Source of the DNA: Aurantibrevibacter litoralis
GTDB taxonomy: Bacteria > Bacteroidota > Bacteroidia > Flavobacteriales > Flavobacteriaceae
DNA length: 64,000 bases
Direction of reading: 5' to 3'
Assembly: GCF_034651555.1 (NCBI RefSeq)
Contig: NZ_JAYEEQ010000021.1
Coordinates: 1-64,000 of the forward strand
In this document: one piece after another, positions 30,716 through 39,039 of the stretch
How positions within the stretch are numbered: position 1 is the stretch's first letter
How the letters are laid out: each line of letters begins with the position of its first letter
Translations under genes and position numbers: made by a program
Notes under the pieces: model-generated
The model's input: the letters and a program-made list of their open reading frames with translations, nothing else
What the model was told of the DNA's origin: nothing
Database searches by the model: none

Positions 30716-33421
30716 ATGAAACTATCAACAGACAACGGTCAACAGACAACTAGATTTTTAAAGCTAAGCGGACTTGAACCTCTCATCATCACTCCGGAAA
30801 GCAATTTTGTGAATGTTGGGGAGCGTACTAATGTGGCGGGTTCTAAGATGTTTCTTAGGCTTATAAAGGAGGAAAAATTTGAAGAAGCTTTAAAAGTAGC
30901 CAGAGACCAAGTAGAAGGTGGTGCGCAAATCATCGATATTAACATGGATGATGGGCTCATCGATGGCAAAGAAGCCATGGTAAAGTTCCTTAATCTGGTA
31001 ATTGCCGAACCGGATATATCCAGAGTTCCTATTATGATTGATAGTTCTAAATGGGACATTATTGAGGCCGGCTTGCAAGTGGTACAAGGAAAATGTGTGG
31101 TAAACTCCATCAGTTTAAAAGAAGGGGAGGCGCAATTTATGCATCAAGCCAAACTCATAAAACGCTACGGAGCTGCCGTAATCGTCATGGCCTTTGACGA
31201 GGTTGGTCAGGCCGATAATTACGACCGGCGTATCGAAATCGCAAAACGATCGTACGATATTTTGGTAGATAAAGTGGGTTTTCCGCCGGAAGACATCATC
31301 TTCGATCTCAATATTTTTCCGGTGGCCACGGGAATGGAGGAGCATAAATTAAATGCGCTCGATTTTATAAAGGCCACTTCTTGGGTACGTAAAAATCTGC
31401 CATATTGCAGCGTTAGTGGTGGTGTAAGCAATGTATCCTTCTCCTTCCGCGGAAATAATCCGGTACGGGAAGCCATGCATTCTGTGTTTTTGTACCATGC
31501 TATAAAGGCAGGGATGAATATGGGTATTGTCAACCCCACCATGCTGGAGGTCTATGACGATATTCCCAAAGATTTGCTGGAACGGGTAGAAGACGTAATT
31601 CTCAATAGAAGGGACGATGCCACGGAGCGTTTACTGGATTTTGCGGAATCGGTGATAGGGAAAACCAAGGAAAGCAAGGTAGATCTATCATGGAGAACAG
31701 AGCCGTTACAAAACAGAATTACCCGCGCTTTGGTAAAAGGAATAGATGAGTTTATTACCGAAGATGTAGAGGAAGCCAGACAGCAAGCCAATAAACCCAT
31801 AGAAGTTATTGAAGGCCATTTAATGATTGGGATGAATGTGGTGGGCGACTTATTTGGGAGCGGTAAAATGTTTTTACCTCAAGTCGTAAAATCGGCGCGT
31901 GTTATGAAAAAAGCAGTAGCCTATCTGTTACCATTTATTGAAGAAGAAAAACTCCTTAATCCTCAAGTAGGCGATGAAAAGGGAAACGGTAAAATCTTAA
32001 TGGCGACGGTGAAAGGCGATGTCCACGACATTGGAAAAAATATAGTAAGTGTAGTACTGGCCTGTAACAGTTATGAAATTGTAGATTTAGGGGTAATGGT
32101 ACCCCCAGAAAAAATTATGGCTGCAGCGATAGAACACGAAGTAGATATTATTGGTTTGAGTGGCTTAATTACGCCGTCTTTAGATGAAATGGTCTTTTTA
32201 GCCAAAGAAATGGAGCGTCAAAATTTTAAAATCCCTCTGCTCATTGGAGGAGCCACCACCAGTAAAGCCCATACTGCTGTAAAAATTGATACGCAATACA
32301 GTGAAACCGTGGTGCATGTTAATGATGCCTCCAGAGCGGTCACCGTAGTAGGCGATCTTTTGCAGAAAGAAACCTCACAGGCGTATAAAAAAGGAATTAA
32401 AACGGACTATGCCGATTTTAGGGATAAGTTTCTGAAGCGAACTAAAATAAAGGAATATAAAACGCTCGCCCAAGCCAGAGCGAATAAGTTCAAGATTGAT
32501 TGGAATAGTGCCGAAATTATAGAACCAAAAGAATTGGGCATTCATGTTTTTGAGGATTTTGATTTGCGAAAATTAGATGATTTTATAGATTGGTCGCCCT
32601 TTTTTAGAAGTTGGGAACTACATGGAAAGTACCCGGATATTCTAAAGGATGATGTCGTAGGGGAACAAGCTGTAGCGCTTTTTGACGATGCCAGAAAGAT
32701 GTTGGAAACAATTTTTAAAGAAAAAAAGCTGAAAGCTAAGGCAATTTTCGGCTTGTTTCCGGCGAATACGGTTGGGGATGACGATATTGAGGTGATTACG
32801 GCCGGTAAAACCTATACATTTAGAACGCTACGGCAGCAGTTGAAACGAAAAGAAGGTGTGGCAGATTATGCGCTGGCCGACTTTATAGCGCCAAAAAGCA
32901 CTGGAAGACAAGATTATATTGGATGCTTTTGCGTAACCACGGGATTCGGGGTAGATGAAATGGCAGATGCCTACCGTGAGAATCTGGATGACTATAATTC
33001 TATTTTAGTGAAGGCCTTGGCAGATCGTTTGGCAGAGGCGTATGCCGAATATCTGCATAAAGAAGTACGAAGGAACTATTGGGGCTATGCGGCCGACGAA
33101 AACCTGTCTAATGAGGCATTAATTAATGAAACCTATAAAGGCATCCGTCCGGCACCGGGATATCCTGCGTGTCCCGATCATTTAGAAAAACGAACCATTT
33201 GGGAAATGCTCGATGTAGAAAATACCATTGGGGTAAAACTCACTGAAAGTTTGGCCATGTGGCCTGCTTCTAGTGTAAGCGGCTATTATTTTGCAAATCC
33301 GGAAGCAAGGTATTTTGGGCTAGGAAAAATTAAGGAAGATCAGGTCGAAGATTTTGCCAAGCGCAAAGGAATACCTTTGGATGAAGCAACGAGATGGTTG
33401 GCCACGAATATAGCAGATTGA
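30716..33421 (+). CDS. metH: Methionine synthase, C-terminal part (pterin, B12 and activation domains)
   Basis: A 901-aa protein with the methyltetrahydrofolate-binding domain (INVGERTNVAGSKMF-type start, DINMDDGLIDG, PIMIDSSKW), the cobalamin cap and B12 domain (GDVHDIGKNIVSVVLACNSYEIVDLGVMVP, whose His is the cobalt ligand), and the AdoMet reactivation domain ending after YYFANPEARYFGLGKI. With the 333-aa half it reconstitutes a complete B12-dependent methionine synthase. Residues 2-12 (KLSTDNGQQTT) come from a period-7 repeat array and precede the conserved start RFLKLSGLEPL. It needs cobalamin; no cobalamin genes are seen nearby. Confidence 0.96.
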   Translation: MKLSTDNGQQTTRFLKLSGLEPLIITPESNFVNVGERTNVAGSKMFLRLIKEEKFEEALKVARDQVEGGAQIIDINMDDGLIDGKEAMVKFLNLVIAEPDISRVPIMIDSSKWDIIEAGLQVVQGKCVVNSISLKEGEAQFMHQAKLIKRYGAAVIVMAFDEVGQADNYDRRIEIAKRSYDILVDKVGFPPEDIIFDLNIFPVATGMEEHKLNALDFIKATSWVRKNLPYCSVSGGVSNVSFSFRGNNPVREAMHSVFLYHAIKAGMNMGIVNPTMLEVYDDIPKDLLERVEDVILNRRDDATERLLDFAESVIGKTKESKVDLSWRTEPLQNRITRALVKGIDEFITEDVEEARQQANKPIEVIEGHLMIGMNVVGDLFGSGKMFLPQVVKSARVMKKAVAYLLPFIEEEKLLNPQVGDEKGNGKILMATVKGDVHDIGKNIVSVVLACNSYEIVDLGVMVPPEKIMAAAIEHEVDIIGLSGLITPSLDEMVFLAKEMERQNFKIPLLIGGATTSKAHTAVKIDTQYSETVVHVNDASRAVTVVGDLLQKETSQAYKKGIKTDYADFRDKFLKRTKIKEYKTLAQARANKFKIDWNSAEIIEPKELGIHVFEDFDLRKLDDFIDWSPFFRSWELHGKYPDILKDDVVGEQAVALFDDARKMLETIFKEKKLKAKAIFGLFPANTVGDDDIEVITAGKTYTFRTLRQQLKRKEGVADYALADFIAPKSTGRQDYIGCFCVTTGFGVDEMADAYRENLDDYNSILVKALADRLAEAYAEYLHKEVRRNYWGYAADENLSNEALINETYKGIRPAPGYPACPDHLEKRTIWEMLDVENTIGVKLTESLAMWPASSVSGYYFANPEARYFGLGKIKEDQVEDFAKRKGIPLDEATRWLATNIAD
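30720..30755 (+). repeat. Heptamer array at the 5' end of the second metH half
   Basis: Units AACTATC, AACAGAC, AACGGTC, AACAGAC, AACTAGA: five in a row with AAC fixed, overlapping the first codons. Together with the inverted array at 30296 it brackets the four-helix-bundle gene. Confidence 0.7.
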
Positions 33422-33551
33422 TGATGTTGAGATAGAAACCCAAGTCTAAATAAGTAATTTCCCTCTGGAAGGGAAGCTCGTCCGGAACATGTTTTCGGTA
33501 GGTTAAGGGAGTCGAAATAGAAACAACGAACCAACACAATAAAATAAACAC

Positions 33552-33797
33552 TTGAAACAAAAATTCATAGAATTATCATTGGGAAGCCATCTCATATCGC
33601 ATGGTTATACAACTGATAACAAAGAGATAACCGAAGAAGTGAAAATAGAAGGTTTTTCTAAAAAAATAGTTGCGATTTCCAGAATTAAATCAGTAAGTGA
33701 AAAATATATCTTGATAGATTACCTAAGTGGCAGATGGATTTATTGGGAGTATGAAGGGGATTATAAATTTATAAAAAGGGTATTGTTGGAAAAATGA
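33552..33797 (+). CDS. Small unknown protein coupled to metF
   Basis: An 81-aa protein I do not recognise. It has no signal peptide or membrane segment; the second half is rich in aromatic residues (LIDYLSGRWIYWEYEGDYKFIK). The only possible start in the frame is TTG at 33552, since a stop lies just upstream and there is no internal Met. Its stop overlaps the metF start as ATGA (33794-33797), the usual sign of translational coupling, which argues that it is translated. It lies between metH and metF, so a role in the folate-methionine step is possible by position only. Confidence 0.6.
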   Translation: MKQKFIELSLGSHLISHGYTTDNKEITEEVKIEGFSKKIVAISRIKSVSEKYILIDYLSGRWIYWEYEGDYKFIKRVLLEK

Positions 33798-34747
33798 AAG
33801 TAACAGACCATATAAAAGCAGCAAACGGAAACACCTTGTTTTCCTTTGAGTTGATACCGCCCGTAAAGGGACGCAGTATTCAGGAATTGTACAATAACAT
33901 CGACCCATTGATGGAGTTCAATCCGCCATTTATTGATGTAACCACTTCTAGGGAAGAGTATATTTATATTGATAAAGACGGACTTTTAGATAAAAAACTG
34001 ACGCGGATGCGCCCTGGCACCGTGGGCATTTGCGCATCCATAAAACACAAATACAAGGTAGATACCGTGCCGCATGTGCTTTGCGGTGGGTTTACAAAGG
34101 AGGAAACGGAGTATATGCTTATTGATTGTCAATACCTGGGTATCGATAACGTAATGGCATTAAGAGGCGATGCCATGAAAGATGAGAAATATTTTGAACC
34201 AACTAAGGGTGGACATGCCTATGCAAGCGATTTGGTAGCCCAAATTAGGAATATGAGTAATGGGAACTACCTTCATGAAGTAGTGGAAACCGATAATTGT
34301 ATTGATTTTTGCATTGGCGTAGCCGGCTATCCCGAAAAACATTTGGAAGCTCCTTCTTTAATATCAGATTTAAAAAGGCTTAAAGCAAAAATAGATGCCG
34401 GTGCCGATTATGTGGTTACACAAATGTTTTTCGACAATCAGAAATATTTTCAGTTTGTGAATGCAGCACGCGACATAGGGATTACGGTACCCATTATTCC
34501 CGGGATTAAGCCTATAGCGGTAAAAAAGCACTTGCAACTCTTGCCTCATGTTTTTAGAATCGATATTCCACAAGATCTTATTGATGCGGTAGATCATTGT
34601 AAGAATAATGCCGAGGTACGGCAAGTGGGTATAGAATGGAGTATTCAGCAATCTAAAGAATTAAAAAAGGCCGGTGTTCCCGTGTTGCATTATTACTCTA
34701 TGGGAAAGTCCGACAACATTAGGGCGATAGCCAAGGAAGTGTTTTAG
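33794..34747 (+). CDS. metF: 5,10-methylenetetrahydrofolate reductase
   Basis: The 317-aa FAD-dependent TIM-barrel enzyme that makes 5-methyltetrahydrofolate, the methyl donor for MetH. FSFELIPPVKG (catalytic Glu), DVTTSREEY, the NVMALRGDAM FAD/folate segment, GADYVVTQMFFDNQKYF and VPIIPGIKPI are all present. It is the last gene of the SAM-I-controlled metH unit, overlapping the preceding small gene by four bases. Confidence 0.97.
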   Translation: MKVTDHIKAANGNTLFSFELIPPVKGRSIQELYNNIDPLMEFNPPFIDVTTSREEYIYIDKDGLLDKKLTRMRPGTVGICASIKHKYKVDTVPHVLCGGFTKEETEYMLIDCQYLGIDNVMALRGDAMKDEKYFEPTKGGHAYASDLVAQIRNMSNGNYLHEVVETDNCIDFCIGVAGYPEKHLEAPSLISDLKRLKAKIDAGADYVVTQMFFDNQKYFQFVNAARDIGITVPIIPGIKPIAVKKHLQLLPHVFRIDIPQDLIDAVDHCKNNAEVRQVGIEWSIQQSKELKKAGVPVLHYYSMGKSDNIRAIAKEVF

Positions 34748-34751
34748 ATAC

Positions 34752-34785
34752 AATAGCGTCTGGGTGCTATCTCGGTTTTTTTGGG
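34752..34785 (+). terminator. Probable terminator after metF
   Basis: ATAGC / GCTAT hairpin (short stem) followed after CTCGG by seven T. The stem is only five pairs, so this is a modest call. Confidence 0.45.
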
Positions 34786-34827
34786 TTTTCTGCCATAATT
34801 GATGCCTAGGCAACCATTATATTTTCC

Positions 34828-34835
34828 TATTTTTG
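34828..34835 (+). promoter_or_regulatory. -7 box immediately before the lipid A deacylase-like gene
   Basis: TATTTTTG is an exact TAnnTTTG match that ends six bases before the ATG at 34842. With the usual spacing the transcript would start at the A of the ATG, which would make this a leaderless mRNA. Confidence 0.5.
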
Positions 34836-34841
34836 CGCCCA

Positions 34842-35948
34842 ATGGATATAAAACCCTTTTTAGGTCTGTTTTTTTTAACTGCTTTTGGTTTGGCTCAAGA
34901 AAGTGGTGAAGAAGTAAAAAGGTATACGCTGGATGCCAACCAGTTTAATGGTTCTATTTTATTACACAATCCCGATATTTCACATTTAATTACCGGCCAT
35001 CCTTCTGGAGTAATCTTAAGTTACAACAGAAAAACCTACGGATTTCAAGAATGGGAACGTCGTTACAATTACCCAGATGTAGGTGTTTCCTTTGTGTATC
35101 AAGATATGGGGAATAGTATTTTAGGGCAGAATTTTGGAATCTATGCTCATTATAATTTCTATTTTTTTAATCGTAATGTTCAGTTTCGGTTGGGGCAAGG
35201 TATTGCCTATAATACCAACCCGTACGATAAAAACCGAAATTTTAGAAACAATGCCTACGGAAGCCATTTATTGAGTTCTACCTATTTTATGCTTAACTAC
35301 CACAAAGAGAACCTCATTGCAGGGTTGGGGTTCAAAGCCGGACTTTCCGTAATTCACTATTCTAATGCAAATTTTAAGGCACCCAATACTTCTACCAATA
35401 CCTTGGCATTAAACGTAGGTGTCACCTATGACTTAGACGGGGGTACTGCGCCTGTAGCATATCATAAGGATACTCTACGAAATAAAATAACAGAACCCAT
35501 TCATTACAATTTTGTGTTCCGAAGCGGCATTAATGAGAGTGATGTCATTAATTCCGGGCAATTTCCATTTTATATCGTGTCGGCGTATGCCGATAAACGC
35601 CTTAGCAGGTACAGTGGCCTTCAGTTGGGCACAGAGGTATTTTTTTCTAATTTTTTAAAGGATTTAATACGTTTTCAGTCCATTGCCTTTCCGGAAAATA
35701 ATGTGGCTATAGACGATGATTATAAACGTGTTGGCTTGTTTTTGGGGCACGAGCTCTATATCAACAAAATGTCAGTGGTTACCCAATTGGGGTACTATGT
35801 GTACTATCCTTTCGATTTTGAAGGACGGGTTTACAATAGAATTGGCTTAAAACGCTATTTTGGCTCCAAAGTTTTTGGTGCAGTAACCTTAAAATCGCAT
35901 GGAGCTAAAGCAGAGGCCGTGGAATTTGGAATTGGAATACGCCTGTAA
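34842..35948 (+). CDS. Acyloxyacyl hydrolase / lipid A 3-O-deacylase-like outer-membrane protein
   Basis: A 368-aa exported beta-barrel of the PagL-like acyloxyacyl hydrolase family, which trims acyl chains from lipid A. A signal peptide ends near FGLAQ. The PagL active-site style motif is visible in SVIHYSNANFKAPNTSTN (His, Ser and Asn of HxSN). The strands end with GIGIRL. It is longer than Pseudomonas PagL because of an N-terminal 100-residue part found in Bacteroidota members. I chose the ATG at 34842, not the TTG inside the -7 box. The GIN lipoprotein follows after one base. Confidence 0.8.
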   Translation: MDIKPFLGLFFLTAFGLAQESGEEVKRYTLDANQFNGSILLHNPDISHLITGHPSGVILSYNRKTYGFQEWERRYNYPDVGVSFVYQDMGNSILGQNFGIYAHYNFYFFNRNVQFRLGQGIAYNTNPYDKNRNFRNNAYGSHLLSSTYFMLNYHKENLIAGLGFKAGLSVIHYSNANFKAPNTSTNTLALNVGVTYDLDGGTAPVAYHKDTLRNKITEPIHYNFVFRSGINESDVINSGQFPFYIVSAYADKRLSRYSGLQLGTEVFFSNFLKDLIRFQSIAFPENNVAIDDDYKRVGLFLGHELYINKMSVVTQLGYYVYYPFDFEGRVYNRIGLKRYFGSKVFGAVTLKSHGAKAEAVEFGIGIRL

Positions 35949-35949
35949 T

Positions 35950-36729
35950 ATGAGAACGACCAAATACATACAAAACCTACAAAAATGGATAGCGTTGCTA
36001 TCTTTGGCGCTATTCATAGGCTGTAACGGCGAAAATGTCCCTGATTGTTTTCAAAATGCAGGTGATCTAGTTCGGGAAGATATCTCGGTGGCCAACTTTA
36101 CCAAGATTACCGTTGGGAAAAATGTACAATTGGTTTTACAGCAAGGTGATGAAATTCGTGTCTCCGTAGAAACCGGAAAATTTCTACTTAACGAGGTATC
36201 GGTAGAGGTGAAAGACGATCGTTTGCTTCTAATAGATACTAACGATTGTAATTTTGTTCGGAGTTTTGGCCTGACAAAGGTGTATGTTACTGCCCCGAAT
36301 ATTACGGAAATTCGCAGCAGTACAGGTTTTCCTATACGAAGCGAAGGGGTTTTGCGGTACCCTAATCTTGCCTTGCTTTCCGAAAGTTTTACCGATCCGG
36401 AAGCCGATGTAACCAGTGGTGAGTTTACTTTGGATTTGGAAACAGAAAGCCTTTCCATTGTTTCCAACGGACTGTCCTTTTTTAATCTCCGGGGTAGTAC
36501 CAACAATTTTCAAATCACTTTTGCTGCCGGTGATGCCCGTTTGGAAGCTACCGAATTAATAGCGCAACACATTACCCTAAATCACCGAGGAACCAACGAT
36601 ATGCGCCTAAACCCCCAACAATCCTTACAGGGAATTATAAGAGCTACAGGAGATGTAGTCGCTATAAACAGACCGCCATTGGTGGACGTACAAGAGCTTT
36701 TTAAAGGGAAGTTGATATTTAGGGAGTGA
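35950..36729 (+). CDS. Lipoprotein with head GIN domain (DUF2807)
   Basis: A 259-aa predicted outer-membrane or periplasmic lipoprotein: hydrophobic signal followed by the lipobox-like LFIGC. The rest is a right-handed parallel beta-helix of DUF2807 type (VANFTKITVGKNVQLVLQQGDEIRVSVETG, then KVYVTAPNITEIRSSTG). Such proteins are common and uncharacterised in Bacteroidota. The start at 35950 is one base after the preceding stop, so it is cotranscribed with the lipid A deacylase-like gene; a related protein lies at 48015. Confidence 0.85.
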   Translation: MRTTKYIQNLQKWIALLSLALFIGCNGENVPDCFQNAGDLVREDISVANFTKITVGKNVQLVLQQGDEIRVSVETGKFLLNEVSVEVKDDRLLLIDTNDCNFVRSFGLTKVYVTAPNITEIRSSTGFPIRSEGVLRYPNLALLSESFTDPEADVTSGEFTLDLETESLSIVSNGLSFFNLRGSTNNFQITFAAGDARLEATELIAQHITLNHRGTNDMRLNPQQSLQGIIRATGDVVAINRPPLVDVQELFKGKLIFRE

Positions 36730-36750
36730 TGTATTTAAATTTTGAATTTT

Positions 36751-36819
36751 GAACTTGATACTTGAACTTGATACTTGAGCTTGAACTTGATACTTGATCT
36801 TGTATTTGTATTTGCTTTT
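36751..36819 (+). repeat. Short tandem repeats overlapping the beta-lactamase promoter
   Basis: Units AACTTGATACTTG (13 bases) occur three times, interspersed with ATCTTG, AGCTTG and TATTTG hexamers. The array runs into the -33 region of the next gene. Slippage here could alter promoter spacing. Confidence 0.7.
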
Positions 36820-36833
36820 TGAGCTTATATTTG
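36806..36833 (+). promoter_or_regulatory. Promoter of the beta-lactamase-family gene
   Basis: TTG (36806-36808) and TATATTTG (36826-36833) are separated by 17 bases; the -7 box is an exact TAnnTTTG match. The -33 box is within the tandem repeat. Confidence 0.5.
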
Positions 36834-36855
36834 AAAATTTTAAACCATAAGCATT

Positions 36856-37962
36856 TTGAAACCGATAGCTTCGTATGTACGGGAAATGCTTGTTTCGCTT
36901 CGTATTTTGGGAAATTCCCCAAAACTTCAGGGCTTGACGAAGGCGGATGCTTTATTGGCCAGTCTCATCCGAAAAAAAAAGGTACCCGGCTTGGCCATTA
37001 CCGTAGTAAAAGATAATGCTGTTTTTTTTCAAAAAGGATATGGCTACGCCGATATAGCGAAAAAGATACCCGCAGACCCAAAACGCAGCGTTTTTAGGAT
37101 TGCCAGTGTGTCCAAACCGATAGCAGCCACGGCGCTCGCTAAGATGGTACAGGAAGGGCTACTAGATTTGGACGCTTCTTTTTATACCTATGTACCCTAT
37201 TATCCTAAAAAGAAATATGACTTTACCATTCGGCAATTGGCGAGCCACACTGCGGGAATACGAGGGTATCGGGGTAAGGAATATGCACTAAATCAGCCTT
37301 TTTCCATCAAGGAAAGTATTGCAGTATTTAAGGATGATGCCCTTCTTTTTGAACCAGGAACAGCGTATTTCTATAACAGTTTTGACTGGGTTTTAATTTC
37401 TTTGGCCATGCAAGAAGTGAGCGGTATGCCTTTTGAAACCCTTGTAGCGCACTATGTCTTGGAGCCATTGGGCCTCACAAACACCTTTCCGGAAAAAACC
37501 GATGCCTTACCACCCGATACAGTAGTCTTTTATTCCAAAACAGTAAACGGATTTACCAATGCAACACCGGTAAATAACTTGTATAAGTTGGCAGGTGGGG
37601 GATATTTATCCACCTCCGAAGATATAGCACGATTTGGTCAGGCATATTTAAACCGAAGTGTTCTGGATGAAGGAGCTGTTGCTCAGTTTCTTACTTCCGA
37701 AATAATCAATGGAACACCAACCTATTATGGTTTAGGCTGGCAGGTAAGTCGGGATACAAAGGGCCGACCATATTACGGCCATGTAGGCAATGGAGTAGGG
37801 GGTTATGCCCTTTTTTATGCCTACCCAGAAGAACAAATGGTGTTTTCCATCCTAATGAACAGCACAAATCCCGGAATTGAGAAAGATTTAGATGAAATTG
37901 TGGATGTTTTGATAGGCTCCCAACATCCAAACACCAAGCATCAAGAGAATTCAGCAGCATAA
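36856..37962 (+). CDS. Serine beta-lactamase/PBP-family hydrolase (LACTB-like)
   Basis: A 368-aa protein of the class C beta-lactamase/penicillin-binding fold. The SxxK motif is SVSKP, the Tyr motif is in AYFYNSFDWV, and the third motif is YGHVGNG, matching LACTB-like esterases/peptidases better than true AmpC. No clear signal peptide is seen. The start is TTG at 36856, or the ATG at 36886 (MLVSLRILG). Function as a peptidase or esterase is more likely than antibiotic resistance. The promoter lies within short tandem repeats. Confidence 0.85.
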   Translation: MKPIASYVREMLVSLRILGNSPKLQGLTKADALLASLIRKKKVPGLAITVVKDNAVFFQKGYGYADIAKKIPADPKRSVFRIASVSKPIAATALAKMVQEGLLDLDASFYTYVPYYPKKKYDFTIRQLASHTAGIRGYRGKEYALNQPFSIKESIAVFKDDALLFEPGTAYFYNSFDWVLISLAMQEVSGMPFETLVAHYVLEPLGLTNTFPEKTDALPPDTVVFYSKTVNGFTNATPVNNLYKLAGGGYLSTSEDIARFGQAYLNRSVLDEGAVAQFLTSEIINGTPTYYGLGWQVSRDTKGRPYYGHVGNGVGGYALFYAYPEEQMVFSILMNSTNPGIEKDLDEIVDVLIGSQHPNTKHQENSAA

Positions 37963-38116
37963 TCTCCCTCCTTGGGAGCGGTTAGTGTAGGTCAGCCTTT
38001 GAAAGAGCTTTCAAATATGCGGTGGCGCACCTACCAGTACCGTGTTTTTAGGTACTGCTTTTTCAATCCTGTTAACTTTAAAATCGATAGCGTTAATGAT
38101 TGCGAAGTAGAGGCCG

Positions 38117-38124
38117 TAATTTTG
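38117..38124 (+). promoter_or_regulatory. -7 box of the YtxH operon
   Basis: TAATTTTG matches TAnnTTTG, 27 bases before the first start of the three-gene operon. Confidence 0.45.
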
Positions 38125-38150
38125 AGGTTTAACTCTTAAAATAAATACAA

Positions 38151-38483
38151 ATGAGCAACAACAGTAATAATGTTTTGGTAGGGATTCTAGCAGGCACAGC
38201 CATAGGCGCCACTTTAGGAATACTCTTCGCGCCCGACAAAGGCACCAAAACCCGGAAGAAAATTGCAGACCAGGCGCTTGCAACTAGAGATACATTCTTA
38301 GATGAGGCAGGTCATATTAAAGAGAATCTAGCAAACTCATTCAATTCTAATAAAGATAGCCTGGAACAAAAGGTAGAGTCCTTAGTTTCAGATGCCAGCT
38401 ATAAGGCGGAGGATCTTATCAGTCTGTTGGAAAACAAATTAACAGATTTAAAAGCAAAAAACAAGAAATTGCAAAAAGGATAA
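38151..38483 (+). CDS. YtxH domain-containing protein
   Basis: A 110-aa protein with an N-terminal glycine/alanine-rich hydrophobic segment (LVGILAGTAIGATLGILFAPDKG) followed by the KTRKKIADQA amphipathic helix, the YtxH/GvpP-like pattern. The remainder is predicted coiled coil. Such small proteins are linked to general stress responses. It is first in a tight operon of three small genes (gaps of 2 and overlap of 4 bases), which points to joint function at the inner membrane. Confidence 0.88.
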   Translation: MSNNSNNVLVGILAGTAIGATLGILFAPDKGTKTRKKIADQALATRDTFLDEAGHIKENLANSFNSNKDSLEQKVESLVSDASYKAEDLISLLENKLTDLKAKNKKLQKG

Positions 38484-38485
38484 GA

Positions 38486-38839
38486 ATGAGTGTTATTGAT
38501 TCCATTAATGATACCACGGCGAAGGCATTAGATTTTGGGGAAAATTATATAGCTAAATCAGGAGCGTATTACCGGTTAAAAATTTTTCAGCAACTTACAA
38601 TTTCTTTTTCTTTTTTCTTTAAGTTGATCGTGCTTGGCAGTTTGATTTTTCTGGGGATGATTTTCTTAACAGTAGCGGGTTCCATGGCCTTAGGCGACTA
38701 TTTAGAAAGTTTGCCTTTGGCCTGTGTAATAATTGCTGGCGTATTATTCTTAATTGCGCTTATGATCTATATTTTAAGAAAAAATATTGATAAGAAGGTT
38801 ATTGAAAAACTATCTACCACTTTTTTTGACGAAGAATGA
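38486..38839 (+). CDS. Phage holin-like/YqjE-type inner-membrane protein
   Basis: A 117-aa protein with two membrane segments (FFFKLIVLGSLIFLGMIFLTVAG and ACVIIAGVLFLIALMIYIL), resembling the YqjE/Actinobacterial holin-X family of small stress-associated proteins. Not a phage gene in this context. Starts two bases after ytxH and overlaps the next gene by four. Confidence 0.75.
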   Translation: MSVIDSINDTTAKALDFGENYIAKSGAYYRLKIFQQLTISFSFFFKLIVLGSLIFLGMIFLTVAGSMALGDYLESLPLACVIIAGVLFLIALMIYILRKNIDKKVIEKLSTTFFDEE

Positions 38840-39039
38840 AAAGAAGCTATACATCGTTTCAAGAGATTGAATTAGACCTGAAAAAATTACATCTAGAGCG
38901 AAAAATTGCTTTGGAGGAACTAAGAGGGCTTCGGTATGAATTTGAGGATATTATGAAACCTTACCACTGGATACAAACCGGGCTGGGAGCTTTAAAACGT
39001 ATGGGCATTATCTTCCTTGTTCGGCGATTATTTAAATAA
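38836..39039 (+). CDS. Small unknown protein of the YtxH operon
   Basis: A 67-aa basic protein (YTSFQEIELDLKKLHLERKIALEELRGL) predicted as an amphipathic helix with a C-terminal hydrophobic stretch (MGIIFLVRRLF). I do not recognise a named family; it resembles the DUF-type partner that often follows YtxH and YqjE in Bacteroidota. ATGA overlap with the preceding gene shows coupling. Confidence 0.7.
   Translation: MKRSYTSFQEIELDLKKLHLERKIALEELRGLRYEFEDIMKPYHWIQTGLGALKRMGIIFLVRRLFK

Noticed and set aside
36856..37962. Antibiotic-resistance beta-lactamase
   Set aside because: Motifs fit LACTB-like serine hydrolases and there is no clear signal peptide; resistance is not supported.
38486..38839. 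Prophage holin
   Set aside because: It sits in a stress operon with ytxH and no phage genes are nearby.
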